A DNA stretch of 64,000 nucleotides from positions 62,001 through 126,000 of the forward strand of contig CAVUTF010000046.1 in assembly GCA_963744305.1 (NCBI GenBank). Reading direction: 5' to 3'. This DNA comes from FEN-1219 sp963744305 (GTDB lineage Bacteria > Pseudomonadota > Gammaproteobacteria > Steroidobacterales > Rariloculaceae). Positions 36,516 through 44,344 of the stretch are shown here, in pieces. The position numbers and the translations under genes are program-made. How positions within the stretch are numbered: position 1 is the stretch's first letter; every line of letters begins with the position of its first letter. The notes below the pieces were generated by a model. That model ran no database searches, was not told the DNA's origin, and saw nothing but the letters and a program-made list of their open reading frames with translations.

Positions 36516-38312
36516 ATGACCACGAAGCGCTTTGCGATCGTCCTCGCCTGGCTAGTGCCGTGTTTCGCCGGCGCCAACGAAGACGTCGAAAAACTCATCG
36601 CTGACTCGAGCAACTGGGCCACTGGGGCGGCAACTATGCCGGCACGCGCTACAGCGCAGTTGAGCCCAGATCGACAAGAGCAACGTCGGGCGCCTGCAGG
36701 TGGCGTGGACATTCTCCACCGGCGTGCTGCGCGGCCACGAAGGCGGTCCGCTCGTCGTCGGCGACACGCTCTACATCCACACGCCGTTTCCGAACAAAGT
36801 CTATTCGATCAACCTGCGCCGATCAGACGATCAATTGGACTTACGCGCCGACGCAGGACGCCGACACGATTCCGGTGATGTGCTGCGACACCGTGAACCG
36901 CGGGCTCGCGTACGGCGACGGCAAGATCTTTCTCCAGCAGGCCGATACCAAGCTCGTCGCGCTCAACGCCGAGACCGGCGCGGTGGCCTGGACGGCGACC
37001 AACGGCGACCCCGCGAAGGGCGAGACCAACACGAACGCGCCGCTCGTCGTCAAAGACAAGGTGATCACGGGCATCAGCGGCGGCGAGTACGGCGTGCGCG
37101 GCTTCGTCGTCGCCTACGACATCGCTACCGGCCGGCAAGTCTGGAAAGCCTACAGCGTCGGCCCGGACGACGAGCTGCTTGATCGATCCGCGGCGCACGA
37201 CGCATCTCGGCCGGCCGATCGGCGCGAACTCGAGCTTGAGCACCTGGGAAGGCGAGCAGTGGCGGCTCGGCGGCGGCACGACTTGGGGCTGGTTCACCTA
37301 CGACCCCGCGCTCAATCTCATCTATTACGGCAGCGGCAATCCCGGCACCTGGAATCCCGTCGTGCGCCCCGGCGACAACCGCTGGAGCATGACCTTGTTC
37401 GCGCGCGACGCGGACACCGGCATGGCGCGATGGGTGTATCAGATGACGCCGCACGACGAGTGGGACTACGACGGCGTCAACGAGAACGTGCTCGTCGATC
37501 TCGAGGTCGACGGCCGGATGCGCAAGGCGCTCGTGCACTTCGATCGCAACGGTTTCGGCTACACGCTGGATCGCGAGAACGGCGAGCTGCTCGTTGCGGA
37601 GAAATTCGATCCGGCCGTGAACTGGGCGACGCACGTCGACATGCGCACGGGCCGCCCGCAGGTCGTCGACCGCTACAGCACGCGGCAAGAACGGCGAGGA
37701 CTTCAACACCGAGGACATTTGCCCCGCGGCGCTCGGCTCGAAGGACCAACAGCCGGCGGCATACTCGCCGCGCACGAAGCTGTTCTACGTTCCGACCAAC
37801 CACGTCTGCATGGACTACGAGCCGTACGAGGTCGAGTACGTGGCGGGGCAGCCGTACGTCGGCGCGGTGCTCACGATGTTCCCGGCCGGTCAGGCCACGC
37901 GCGACGGCACGACCAATCTCGGCAACTTCATCGCGTGGGACGCGGCCGAAGGCAAGATCGTGTGGTCGCAAGCCCGAGCCGTTCTCGGTCTGGAGCGGCG
38001 CGTTGGCGACGGCCGGCGACGTGGTCTTCTACGGCACGCTCGAAGGCTATTTGAAAGCCGTCGATGCGCACGACGGGCCAAGAGCTCTACCGCTTCAAGA
38101 CGCCGTCCGGAATCATCGGCAACATCAATACGTGGACGCACGAGGGCAAGCAGTACATCGGCGTGCTGTCCGGCATCGGCGGTTGGGCCGGAATCGGCAT
38201 GGCGGCCGGGCTCGAGGGCGCGACGGACGGCCTCGGCGCCGTCGGCGCGTATCGCTCGTTGGCGCGGCACACGCAGCTCGGCGGCGTGCTGACCGTGTTC
38301 GCGCTTCCGTAG
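36516..38312 (+). pseudogene. xoxF: XoxF-type lanthanide-dependent PQQ methanol/alcohol dehydrogenase, multiply frameshifted
   Basis: From ATG 36516 (signal peptide then NEDVEKLIADSSNW) the XoxF sequence is complete but spread over all three frames, with about seven breaks. It holds the vicinal Cys pair (VMCCDTVNRG), SSLSTWEGEQWRLGGGTTWG and STWNPV-like GTWNPVVRPGDNRWSM. The active-site segment is MTPHDEWDYDGVNENV: the Asp two residues after the catalytic Asp marks lanthanide- rather than calcium-dependent enzymes. DICPAALGSKDQQPAAYSPR and VPTNHVCMDYEPYEVEY follow. The enzyme oxidises methanol or other primary alcohols in the periplasm and passes electrons to XoxG. Breaks lie near 36615, 36660, 36830, 37183, 37690, 37975 and 38078. 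Confidence 0.85.
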
Positions 38313-38333
38313 CATCGCTGCTTCGCCGCTGCG

Positions 38334-38791
38334 ATGAACGCGTGCCGAACGTTCGCGTTGTTCGTCGCAGCGGCGGCGCTCGTCGCCGCGGGCGCCGGCC
38401 GCGCGCAGGAGCCGGACGGCGGCCAAGCCGTACACCGTCGAATGCGCGCCCGATCCCGGAGGAAGGCGGCGCGACGGTTTGCCGCGTCGATCGCGGGACG
38501 TACGTCGGCTGGCGCACGTTTCACGGCGATCTGTCACACCTGTCACGCCCAGGACGCCGTCGGCAGCACGTTCGCTCCGGATCTTGCTCGCGCGCATGCG
38601 CGAGATCGACAAGACCGCGTTCATGAAGGCCATGAACGAGGGATTCAAAGGGCAGATGGGCGTGATGCCGCCGTGGAGCCAGGATCCGAACGTCAACAAG
38701 TACTTCGAGGAGCTGTGGTCGTACTTGAAGGCGCGCAGCGACGGCGCGCTGCTGCCCGGGAAGACCCAAGCGCCTGCCGGCGGAGCCGTGA
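38334..38791 (+). pseudogene. xoxG: XoxG-type c-type cytochrome, frameshifted
   Basis: The signal peptide (FALFVAAAALVAAGAGRAQ) leads through frame changes to KPYTVECAPDPG, RGTYVGWRTFHG and the heme motif CHTCH (CHTCHAQDAVGSTFAPDL). The Met ligand is in GQMGVMPPWSQDPNVNKYFE. This order is that of the cytochrome cL-like XoxG subunit, the electron acceptor of XoxF. Breaks lie near 38415, 38465, 38530, 38585 and 38766. With the last mended, it ends KRLPAEP with a TGA that overlaps the GTG of xoxJ. It lies 21 bases after xoxF. Confidence 0.75.
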
Positions 38792-39636
38792 GCATCGCGT
38801 GCGACGCCGATCGCCGTGCTCGCCGCGGCGTTGCTCGCCGTTGCTCGCGCGCGCCGGCCGGCGCGCAAGCTCCGTGGCGACACGCTCAAGGTCTGCGCCG
38901 ATCCGAACAACCTGCCGTTCTCGAATCGCGACGAGCAAGGGTTCGAGAACAAGCTCGCGCAGATTTGGGCGCGCGAGCTCGGCGTCGAAGTGGAGTACAC
39001 CTGGTTCCCGCACCGGCGCGGCTTCGAGCGCAACACGCTGCAAGCCGAAGATCCCGAGCGCGGCGGCTACAAGTGCGACGTGATCGTCGGCGTGCCCGCC
39101 GGCTACGACCTCGCGATGACGACGCGGCCGTACTATCGCTCGACGTATGCGCTCGTCTACGTCGCCGGTCGTGAGCTCGACATTCGCGACGCCGAGGATC
39201 TGATCAATCTGCCGCCCGCCGCTCGCGACGCGCTGCGCATCGGCGTGTTCACGCCGAGCCCCGCGGCGGAGTGGCTCGCTCGCCACGGGATGTACGAGCA
39301 GATGGTGCCGTATTCGGCGCTCGACGGTGACCCGGACGTCTATCCGGGCAAGATCATCGAGAACGAGCTCCTCGCCGGCGAGCTCGATGCCGCGATTCTC
39401 TGGGGCCCGATTGCCGGATACTTCGCGGCGCGAGCGGAACCGTGTGGACGTCGCCGTCGTGCCGCTGCGCTCCGAGCCGGGCATCCAATTCGAGTTCGCG
39501 ATGGCGGCCGGCGTGCGCTTCGGCGAGCGCGAGTCGCGCGCTCTGCTCGAAGACGCTGATGGCGCGCACCGCCGCGGAGACGGCGGCGCTCTTCGCCGAA
39601 TACCACATTCCGGTCATCGACGGAGCCGGCGGAGCT
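38788..39636 (+). CDS. xoxJ: XoxJ/MoxJ-like periplasmic substrate-binding protein, frameshifted ends
   Basis: The core in one frame reads DTLKVCADPNNLPFSNRDEQ, then TWFPHRRGFERNTLQ, DVIVGVPAGYDLAMTTRPYY and RSTYALVYV. This is the quinoprotein-dehydrogenase-associated periplasmic binding protein family (MoxJ/XoxJ), thought to help mature or activate the dehydrogenase. A GTG at 38788 overlaps the xoxG stop, but the signal peptide (IAVLAAALLAVARA) needs a frame change. Another break near 39425 precedes DVAVVPLRSEPGIQFEFAMA, and one near 39555 precedes RTAAETAALFAEYHIPVI. The exact C-terminus is unclear because the propeller gene follows without a gap. Confidence 0.78.
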
Positions 39637-40602
39637 CGTCTACGTGACGAACGAGGATGCGGGCACGATCAGCATCATCTCGACGGCCACGCAGAAAGTG
39701 ATCGGCGAGGTCGAGGTCGGCACGCGGCCGCGCGGCGTCGAGGTCAGCCGCGACGGCGAGCTGCGTCTACGTCGCGTTGTCCGGCTCGCCGAAATGCCCG
39801 CCGACGATGCCGGACGAGGAATGCGCGAAGCTCGCGCGCCGACAAGACCAAGGACGGCATCGCCGTCGTCGACGCGCGGCGGCGCGCGGTGCTGCGCGTG
39901 CTTCCGGGCGGCTCGGATCCCGAAGAGTTCGACGTCGACGCCAGCGCAGCGGCCGACTGTTCGTCTCGAACGAGGACGCGGGCGAGCTATCGATCGTCGA
40001 TCTCGCAACCGGCGAGCGTGCTGCGGACGGTCGACGTCGGCGGCGAGCCCGAAGGCGTGCGCTTGCGCCCGGATCGAGCCGACCGTCTACGTCACGAGCG
40101 AGAGCGACCACGCCGTGACCGTCGTCGATGCGCGAAGCGGAGCCGTGCTCGGCAGCATTCCGGTCGGCTGGCGCCCGCGCGACTCGATCTTCTCCGGCGA
40201 CGGCTCGCGCGCCTACGTGTCGTCCGAGCACGGCGGCAGCGTGGCCGTCGTCGACGTCGCGACGAACGAGGTGCTCGAGACGATCGCGCTGCCGCGCCGG
40301 CTCGCTGCCGATGGGGCTCGCGCTTTCGCCGGACGAAGAGCGCCTCTACGTCGCGAACGGCCGGGCGCGGACGGTCTCGGTCATCGATCTCGCGACGGCG
40401 AGCGTCGTCGCCGAACGTGCGGGTCGGCGCTCGCCCGTGGGGCATCGGGCTCACGTCCGACGGCAAGTTCTTGTACACGGCCAACGGCTCGTCGAACGAC
40501 GTGTCGGTCATCGACACGGCGTCGCTGAACGTCGTCGCAACGATTCGCGTCGGCGCGACGCCATGGGGCATCGCGATCGGCCCACCGCCGCGAGAACCCT
40601 GA
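39623..40602 (+). pseudogene. PQQ-catabolism-associated YVTN beta-propeller protein, multiply frameshifted
   Basis: Pieces in three frames are collinear blades of a YVTN propeller: ELVYVTNEDAGTISIISTAT, KTKDGIAVVDARRRAVLRVL, GRLFVSNEDAGELSIVDLAT, YVTSESDHAVTVVDARSGAV and RVGATPWGIAIGPPPREP to the stop at 40602. This is the propeller family found beside PQQ alcohol dehydrogenases. At least seven breaks occur. No signal peptide is found: the first blade follows the end of xoxJ at once. Either the leader has been lost, or XoxJ and the propeller are fused. The role is unknown; it is probably periplasmic. Confidence 0.7.
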
Positions 40603-40719
40603 GGAGCAGCTCCCGCGGCCGCGCGCGTAACCAAATGCCCGTCTGAGGCATCTATACCTTACGGACGGTAGTCACTTGGGGAGGGCCACGGCGCGAATGC
40701 GCCACAGGGAGGACCCCCA

Positions 40720-40971
40720 GTGACAAAACGTCAAGGACTCGCGGCGCTCGTTCTGCTCGCAGCCGCGCAGCTCGTCGGCTGCACCACAACCGGACAATCA
40801 AGCTACCAATCCCAATCCTTCGGCGGTCAACCGTACTTCATCGGCATGGCCCCCGTGGATATCGACAGCGAGTATCAGGACCGTTACGTGTGCGCAAACG
40901 GCGCTCCGCTGATGTGTCAATGCCCCGCGACGCGCCTCCCGCACACCTGCAGGTGCCGCTGTCCGCACTAG
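40720..40971 (+). CDS. Small lipoprotein of unknown function
   Basis: A GTG at 40720 is preceded by GGGAGGA and gives 83 residues. The lipobox is AQLVGCTTTGQSS. The mature part is polar, with five cysteines clustered at the end (RYVCANGAPLMCQCPATRLP then HTCRCRCPH). The Cys-rich tail suggests metal binding or disulfide cross-linking. No family is recognised. It stands alone downstream of the xox cluster. Confidence 0.6.
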   Translation: MTKRQGLAALVLLAAAQLVGCTTTGQSSYQSQSFGGQPYFIGMAPVDIDSEYQDRYVCANGAPLMCQCPATRLPHTCRCRCPH

Positions 40972-41344
40972 CGGCCTGCGCTGACGCTGAGCCTTTTCAC
41001 CATCGGCGCGTAACGTGGATCCGCGCGCATCGCCGTCGAACACCTCGTCCCACGGCAGCCATGCGCTCAATGTCCGGCGACGGCCCGCCGCCCCTACTTC
41101 AACGCCGTTCGCTACCGCCCGGATCCAACAGACGCGCCCCGCCCTTGCTCCGCGAGAACGGCGGGTTCGCCCACTGCTTTCCGCTGCGCACACATCGTCG
41201 CCGCGGTTTGACAGGATACCGAACGTTCTACCGATGATCGTGACGCGAGCTGTCAATCTCGCGAGGGCTACCTATGCACACGCGGCGCGCGCCGTGTTCG
41301 CGGTCCTTGCGGCCCGCCCCTCGCATCGCGTTGCGGACCTGGTC
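40972..41344. other. Non-coding stretch with a soxR 3'-end-like remnant and a promoter-like motif
   Basis: No convincing gene lies here. On the minus strand about 41105-41165 reads RSKGGARLLDPGGS, resembling the C-terminus of SoxR; the bases also resemble the true soxR end at 41362-41400. At 41208-41233 on the plus strand TTGACAGGATACCGAACGTT plus CTACCG repeats the motif upstream of marR with three mismatches. It faces into the 3' end of soxR, where no sense gene follows. Confidence 0.4.
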
Positions 41345-41820
41345 TCAGCGTCGGGCACCCGAGGGATCCAACAGGCGAGGCCCGTCGCCTTGCTCCGCGA
41401 GCCGATCCCAGGATTGCGCAGCGGGCAACTCTGCAGCGACAAGCAACCGCAGCCGATGCACTCGGTCAGGCTGTCGCGCAGGCGCGTGAGCAGCTCGATC
41501 CGCTCCGTCAGCTCCGCCTTCCACGCAGCGGAAAGTTTTCCCCACTCCGCGGCAGTCGGCGCACGGCCGTCGGGCAGCGTCCGTAACGCCGAGCGAATCT
41601 TCACGAGCGGAATGCCTAGGCGCTGCGCAACCTTGATGACTGCGATGCGGCGCAACACCTCGCGCGGGAAACGCCGCTGGTTGCCGGAATTGCGGCGGCT
41701 CTTGATGAGGCCCTTTGCCTCGTAGAAGCGAATCGCGGACGAAGCGACGCCGCTGCGACGTCCGACCTCACCAACCGTGAGCTCTTTGCCGATGCTCGAC
41801 GGATCGACTCCCTTCGCCAT
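41345..41820 (-). CDS. soxR: Redox-sensitive MerR-family regulator SoxR, frameshift near the C-terminus
   Basis: From ATG 41820 the MerR winged helix is clear (LTVGEVGRRSGVASSAIRFY, EAKGLIKSRRNSGNQRRFPR), followed by a dimerisation helix and the [2Fe-2S] cluster motif CIGCGCLSLQSC. One break near 41415 sends the given frame into a 40-residue tail. The +1 frame gives DRLAEQGDGPRLLDPSGARR and a stop at 41345, exactly the normal SoxR ending. SoxR bends its promoter DNA and activates it when its cluster is oxidised by redox-cycling drugs. Its own recognition site lies just upstream, facing the divergent monooxygenase gene. Confidence 0.92.
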
Positions 41821-41830
41821 CGCTTACCCC

Positions 41831-41861
41831 TTGACCTCAACTTAAGTTGAAGTTTTACAGT
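41831..41861 (+). promoter_or_regulatory. SoxR-controlled promoter (SoxR box in a 19-bp spacer)
   Basis: The palindrome CCTCAACTTAAGTTGAAG (41835-41852) closely matches the SoxR box CCTCAAGTTAACTTGAGG. It sits between a -35 TTGACC (41831-41836) and a -10 TACAGT (41856-41861). The spacer is 19 bp, the over-long spacing that MerR-family activators correct by distorting DNA. The promoter points to the monooxygenase-MFS-VOC genes. Confidence 0.88.
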
Positions 41862-41907
41862 CCCCCGCTTCACTCGGCAACCCCTCACGCGAAGAAGGAG
41901 ATTCGTC

Positions 41908-42243
41908 ATGAGCGAAGCGAAATCGACAGCAGCCGCGCGGCAACCGATTGCTGTCTTGAACACGTTCACGCCGAAGCCCGGCGCGCTGGACGAGTTCATT
42001 GCAGTCCAAACCGCCGCGCTGCCCGGTTTGGCGGCGGGAATCCAAGGATTCCGCGGGAGCCGGCTCTATCGCGCGGCCGACGGCAGCAAGGTGGTCATGG
42101 TGAGCGTGTTCGACGCGGTTCACGAGCTCGATCGTTTCACAGCCAGCGACGCGTTCATTGCCCATCGCGCGCGCATTTCACGGCTTCTCGAGCGCGCCGA
42201 GCCGGTCCGCTGCGAGCTGATCTACGAGGCCGGACAAATTTAG
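41908..42243 (+). CDS. Antibiotic biosynthesis monooxygenase (ABM)-fold protein
   Basis: The intact 111-residue protein starts at ATG 41908 with AAGGAG upstream. The dimeric alpha/beta ABM fold shows as IAVLNTFTPKPGALDEFIAV, QGFRGSRLYRAADGSKVVMV and FDAVHELDRFTASDAF. ABM proteins oxidise quinones or aromatic antibiotics without a cofactor, or bind heme. As the first gene under the SoxR promoter, it probably detoxifies a redox-active quinone or antibiotic; this is inferred from regulation. Confidence 0.82.
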   Translation: MSEAKSTAAARQPIAVLNTFTPKPGALDEFIAVQTAALPGLAAGIQGFRGSRLYRAADGSKVVMVSVFDAVHELDRFTASDAFIAHRARISRLLERAEPVRCELIYEAGQI

Positions 42244-42316
42244 CCGCAACGTCGATCTCGCCGTCGCTCGAACGACTATCGCTTATACAGATGACTGTCG
42301 ACGCGACGGAGGATTC

Positions 42317-43870
42317 ATGCGCAGCTCAGGTGACAGCAAGGCGGCGAGCCGGGCCGGGCGGCGCGAATGGGTCGGCCTAGGAGTCATCGCGCTGCCGTGC
42401 ATGCTCTACTCGATGGACCTAACGGTGCTGAACCTTGCCGTCCCCTCTCTGAGCGCGGACCTCAAGCCGAGCAGCGTCGAGCTGCTGTGGATCATGGATA
42501 TCTACGGCTTCCTCGTCGCCGGATCGCTGATCACGATGGGCACGCTCGGCGACCGCATCGGCCGCCGCAAGCTGCTCCTGATCGGCGCCGTCGTTTTCGG
42601 CGCGGCTTCCGCGCTCGCGGCGTTTGCTACGAACTCGGCGATGCTGATCGCGACGCGTGCGTTGCTCGGCGTAGCCGCGGCGACGCTTGCGCCTTCGACC
42701 TTGTCCCTGATCCGCAACATGTTTCTCGATGCCGGCGAGCGCACGGTCGCGATCAGCATTTGGGTGATGAGCTACTCGGCCGGTGGCGCGATCGGACCGC
42801 TGATCGGCGGCGTGCTGCTCGAGCACTTCTGGTGGGGCTCGGTGTTCCTGATCAATGTTCCGGTGATGCTGTTGCTGCTCGCGCTCGCGCCGGCGCTGCT
42901 GCCCGAGTACCGCGATGACCACGCGGGGCGCCTGGATCCACTCTCCGCGTTGCAGTCGCTCGTGGCGGTGCTCGCCGTGATCTACGGCTTCAAGCAGATC
43001 GCGCAAAACGGTGCGGGCTCGAGCGCGGTTTTTGCAATCCTCATTGGCATTGCGTTCGGCGCAGCGTTCTTGCGCCGGCAAGCGCGCCTCGCCGACCCCT
43101 TGATCGATCTCGAGCTGTTCCGCGCGCCGGCGTTCAGCGCGGCGCTCGCCGTGAATGTCCTCGGCTTTCTTACGGCGTTCGCGACGTTTCTGTTCATCGC
43201 CCAATACCTGCAATCGCTGTTCGGCTTCTCACCGCTTACGGCCGGACTATGGGGATTGCCCTCGGCGCTCGCGTTCATCGGCGGATCGATGGTCACACCC
43301 GCGATCGTGCGGCGCTTTCATCCGGCGCACGTGATCGCCGGCGGGATGCTCGTCTCGGCCGCAGGCTTCGCCCTGCTGGCGCTCGTCGACGACGCCACCT
43401 CCGCGCTCGCGATGTTGGTGGCTGGATCCATCGTGTTCTCGCTGGGCCTCACGCCGGTGGTGACCTTGACGACGGACATGGTGTTGAGCGCCGCACCGCC
43501 CGAGCGGGCCGGCGCCGCATCAGCGCTATCGGAGACTAGCGCCGAGCTCGGCGGGGCGTTGGGGATCGCGGTGATGGGCAGCATCGTCACCGCGATCTAT
43601 CGAAGCGAGGTCGCGAGCACGCTCCCAGCGCCGCTGCCTGCGGATATCGCCGAGACCGCGCGCGACACGATCGGCGCTGCCGTAGCGGTTGCGGGGCAGC
43701 TGCCGGATGCGCTCGGCACCGAGCTTCTGGATTCCGTCCGCGCGGCGTTCGCGCTCGCGTTCGACGCCGTCGCGAGCATCAGCGCAATGCTTGCGATCGG
43801 CGTCGCCATCCTCGCCTTCGCTTTGTTGCGACCCGCGGCCGCGCTCGTCGCAAGGAGGACAACGCCATGA
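42317..43870 (+). CDS. MFS drug efflux transporter, DHA2 (EmrB/QacA) family
   Basis: 517 residues with fourteen predicted membrane helices. Family motifs include MDLTVLNLAVPSLSADLKPS in helix 1, the motif A loop LGDRIGRRKLLLIGA and the motif C-like SYSAGGAIGPLIGGVL in helix 5. DHA2 transporters export drugs by proton antiport. It lies 73 bases after the ABM gene and overlaps the VOC gene, so it belongs to the SoxR-controlled operon. An export role for redox-cycling compounds follows from that context. Codon use and frame are clean. Confidence 0.9.
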   Translation: MRSSGDSKAASRAGRREWVGLGVIALPCMLYSMDLTVLNLAVPSLSADLKPSSVELLWIMDIYGFLVAGSLITMGTLGDRIGRRKLLLIGAVVFGAASALAAFATNSAMLIATRALLGVAAATLAPSTLSLIRNMFLDAGERTVAISIWVMSYSAGGAIGPLIGGVLLEHFWWGSVFLINVPVMLLLLALAPALLPEYRDDHAGRLDPLSALQSLVAVLAVIYGFKQIAQNGAGSSAVFAILIGIAFGAAFLRRQARLADPLIDLELFRAPAFSAALAVNVLGFLTAFATFLFIAQYLQSLFGFSPLTAGLWGLPSALAFIGGSMVTPAIVRRFHPAHVIAGGMLVSAAGFALLALVDDATSALAMLVAGSIVFSLGLTPVVTLTTDMVLSAAPPERAGAASALSETSAELGGALGIAVMGSIVTAIYRSEVASTLPAPLPADIAETARDTIGAAVAVAGQLPDALGTELLDSVRAAFALAFDAVASISAMLAIGVAILAFALLRPAAALVARRTTP

Positions 43871-44340
43871 TAAAGGTCAACGAGATCATCGCTTGGTCCG
43901 TAGCGGAACAATCCGAATATGTCGAGCTCGGCAACGATCAGCTCAACGCATCAGTGCGTAGCTTGCGGCGATCGGTCGACTTCTATACGCGCGTCTTCGG
44001 ATTCTGCACGCACGACTTCGACCGCGAGCGCGCCTCGGTCGTCATGAAGGCGACGGCCCGGGTCGACCTCGTGCTGCACGAGCAGCGCGGCGGCGGCGCG
44101 CTGCGGCAGCCCCTGTGCCGTTGGGGGTTCGTCGTCGGCAATCTCGATCGCGCCCGGCAAGCCGTCTGGGAGCTCGGGGTCCATGTTGCGCGCGACAGCG
44201 GCGAGCCCGATCATATCTATCGGTGGTCGAATCGCCGTTCGCTGTATGTCCACGATCCCGACGCGAACGAGATCGAGCTCGTGGAGGTTTGGAGCTACGC
44301 GCGTTACGCCCTAGAGCCGCTCCGACTGGCCGGAGCCTAG
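43867..44340 (+). CDS. VOC-family (glyoxalase/bleomycin-resistance fold) protein
   Basis: The ATG at 43867 overlaps the MFS stop (ATGA). This 157-residue protein has the paired beta-alpha-beta-beta-beta modules of the VOC fold: SLRRSVDFYTRVFGFCTHDF, then RASVVMKATARVDLVLHEQR, and WSNRRSLYVHDPDANEIELV with the metal-binding Glu near its end. VOC proteins include drug-binding resistance proteins, ring-cleaving dioxygenases and isomerases. As the third gene of the SoxR operon, drug binding or modification is likely. Confidence 0.85.
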   Translation: MIKVNEIIAWSVAEQSEYVELGNDQLNASVRSLRRSVDFYTRVFGFCTHDFDRERASVVMKATARVDLVLHEQRGGGALRQPLCRWGFVVGNLDRARQAVWELGVHVARDSGEPDHIYRWSNRRSLYVHDPDANEIELVEVWSYARYALEPLRLAGA

Positions 44341-44344
44341 CGAT

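Noticed and set aside
36516..38312. Programmed frameshifting or recoding in xoxF
   Set aside because: The breaks are many, occur in both directions, and lack slippery heptamers or downstream structures. The same kind of break is spread over unrelated genes.
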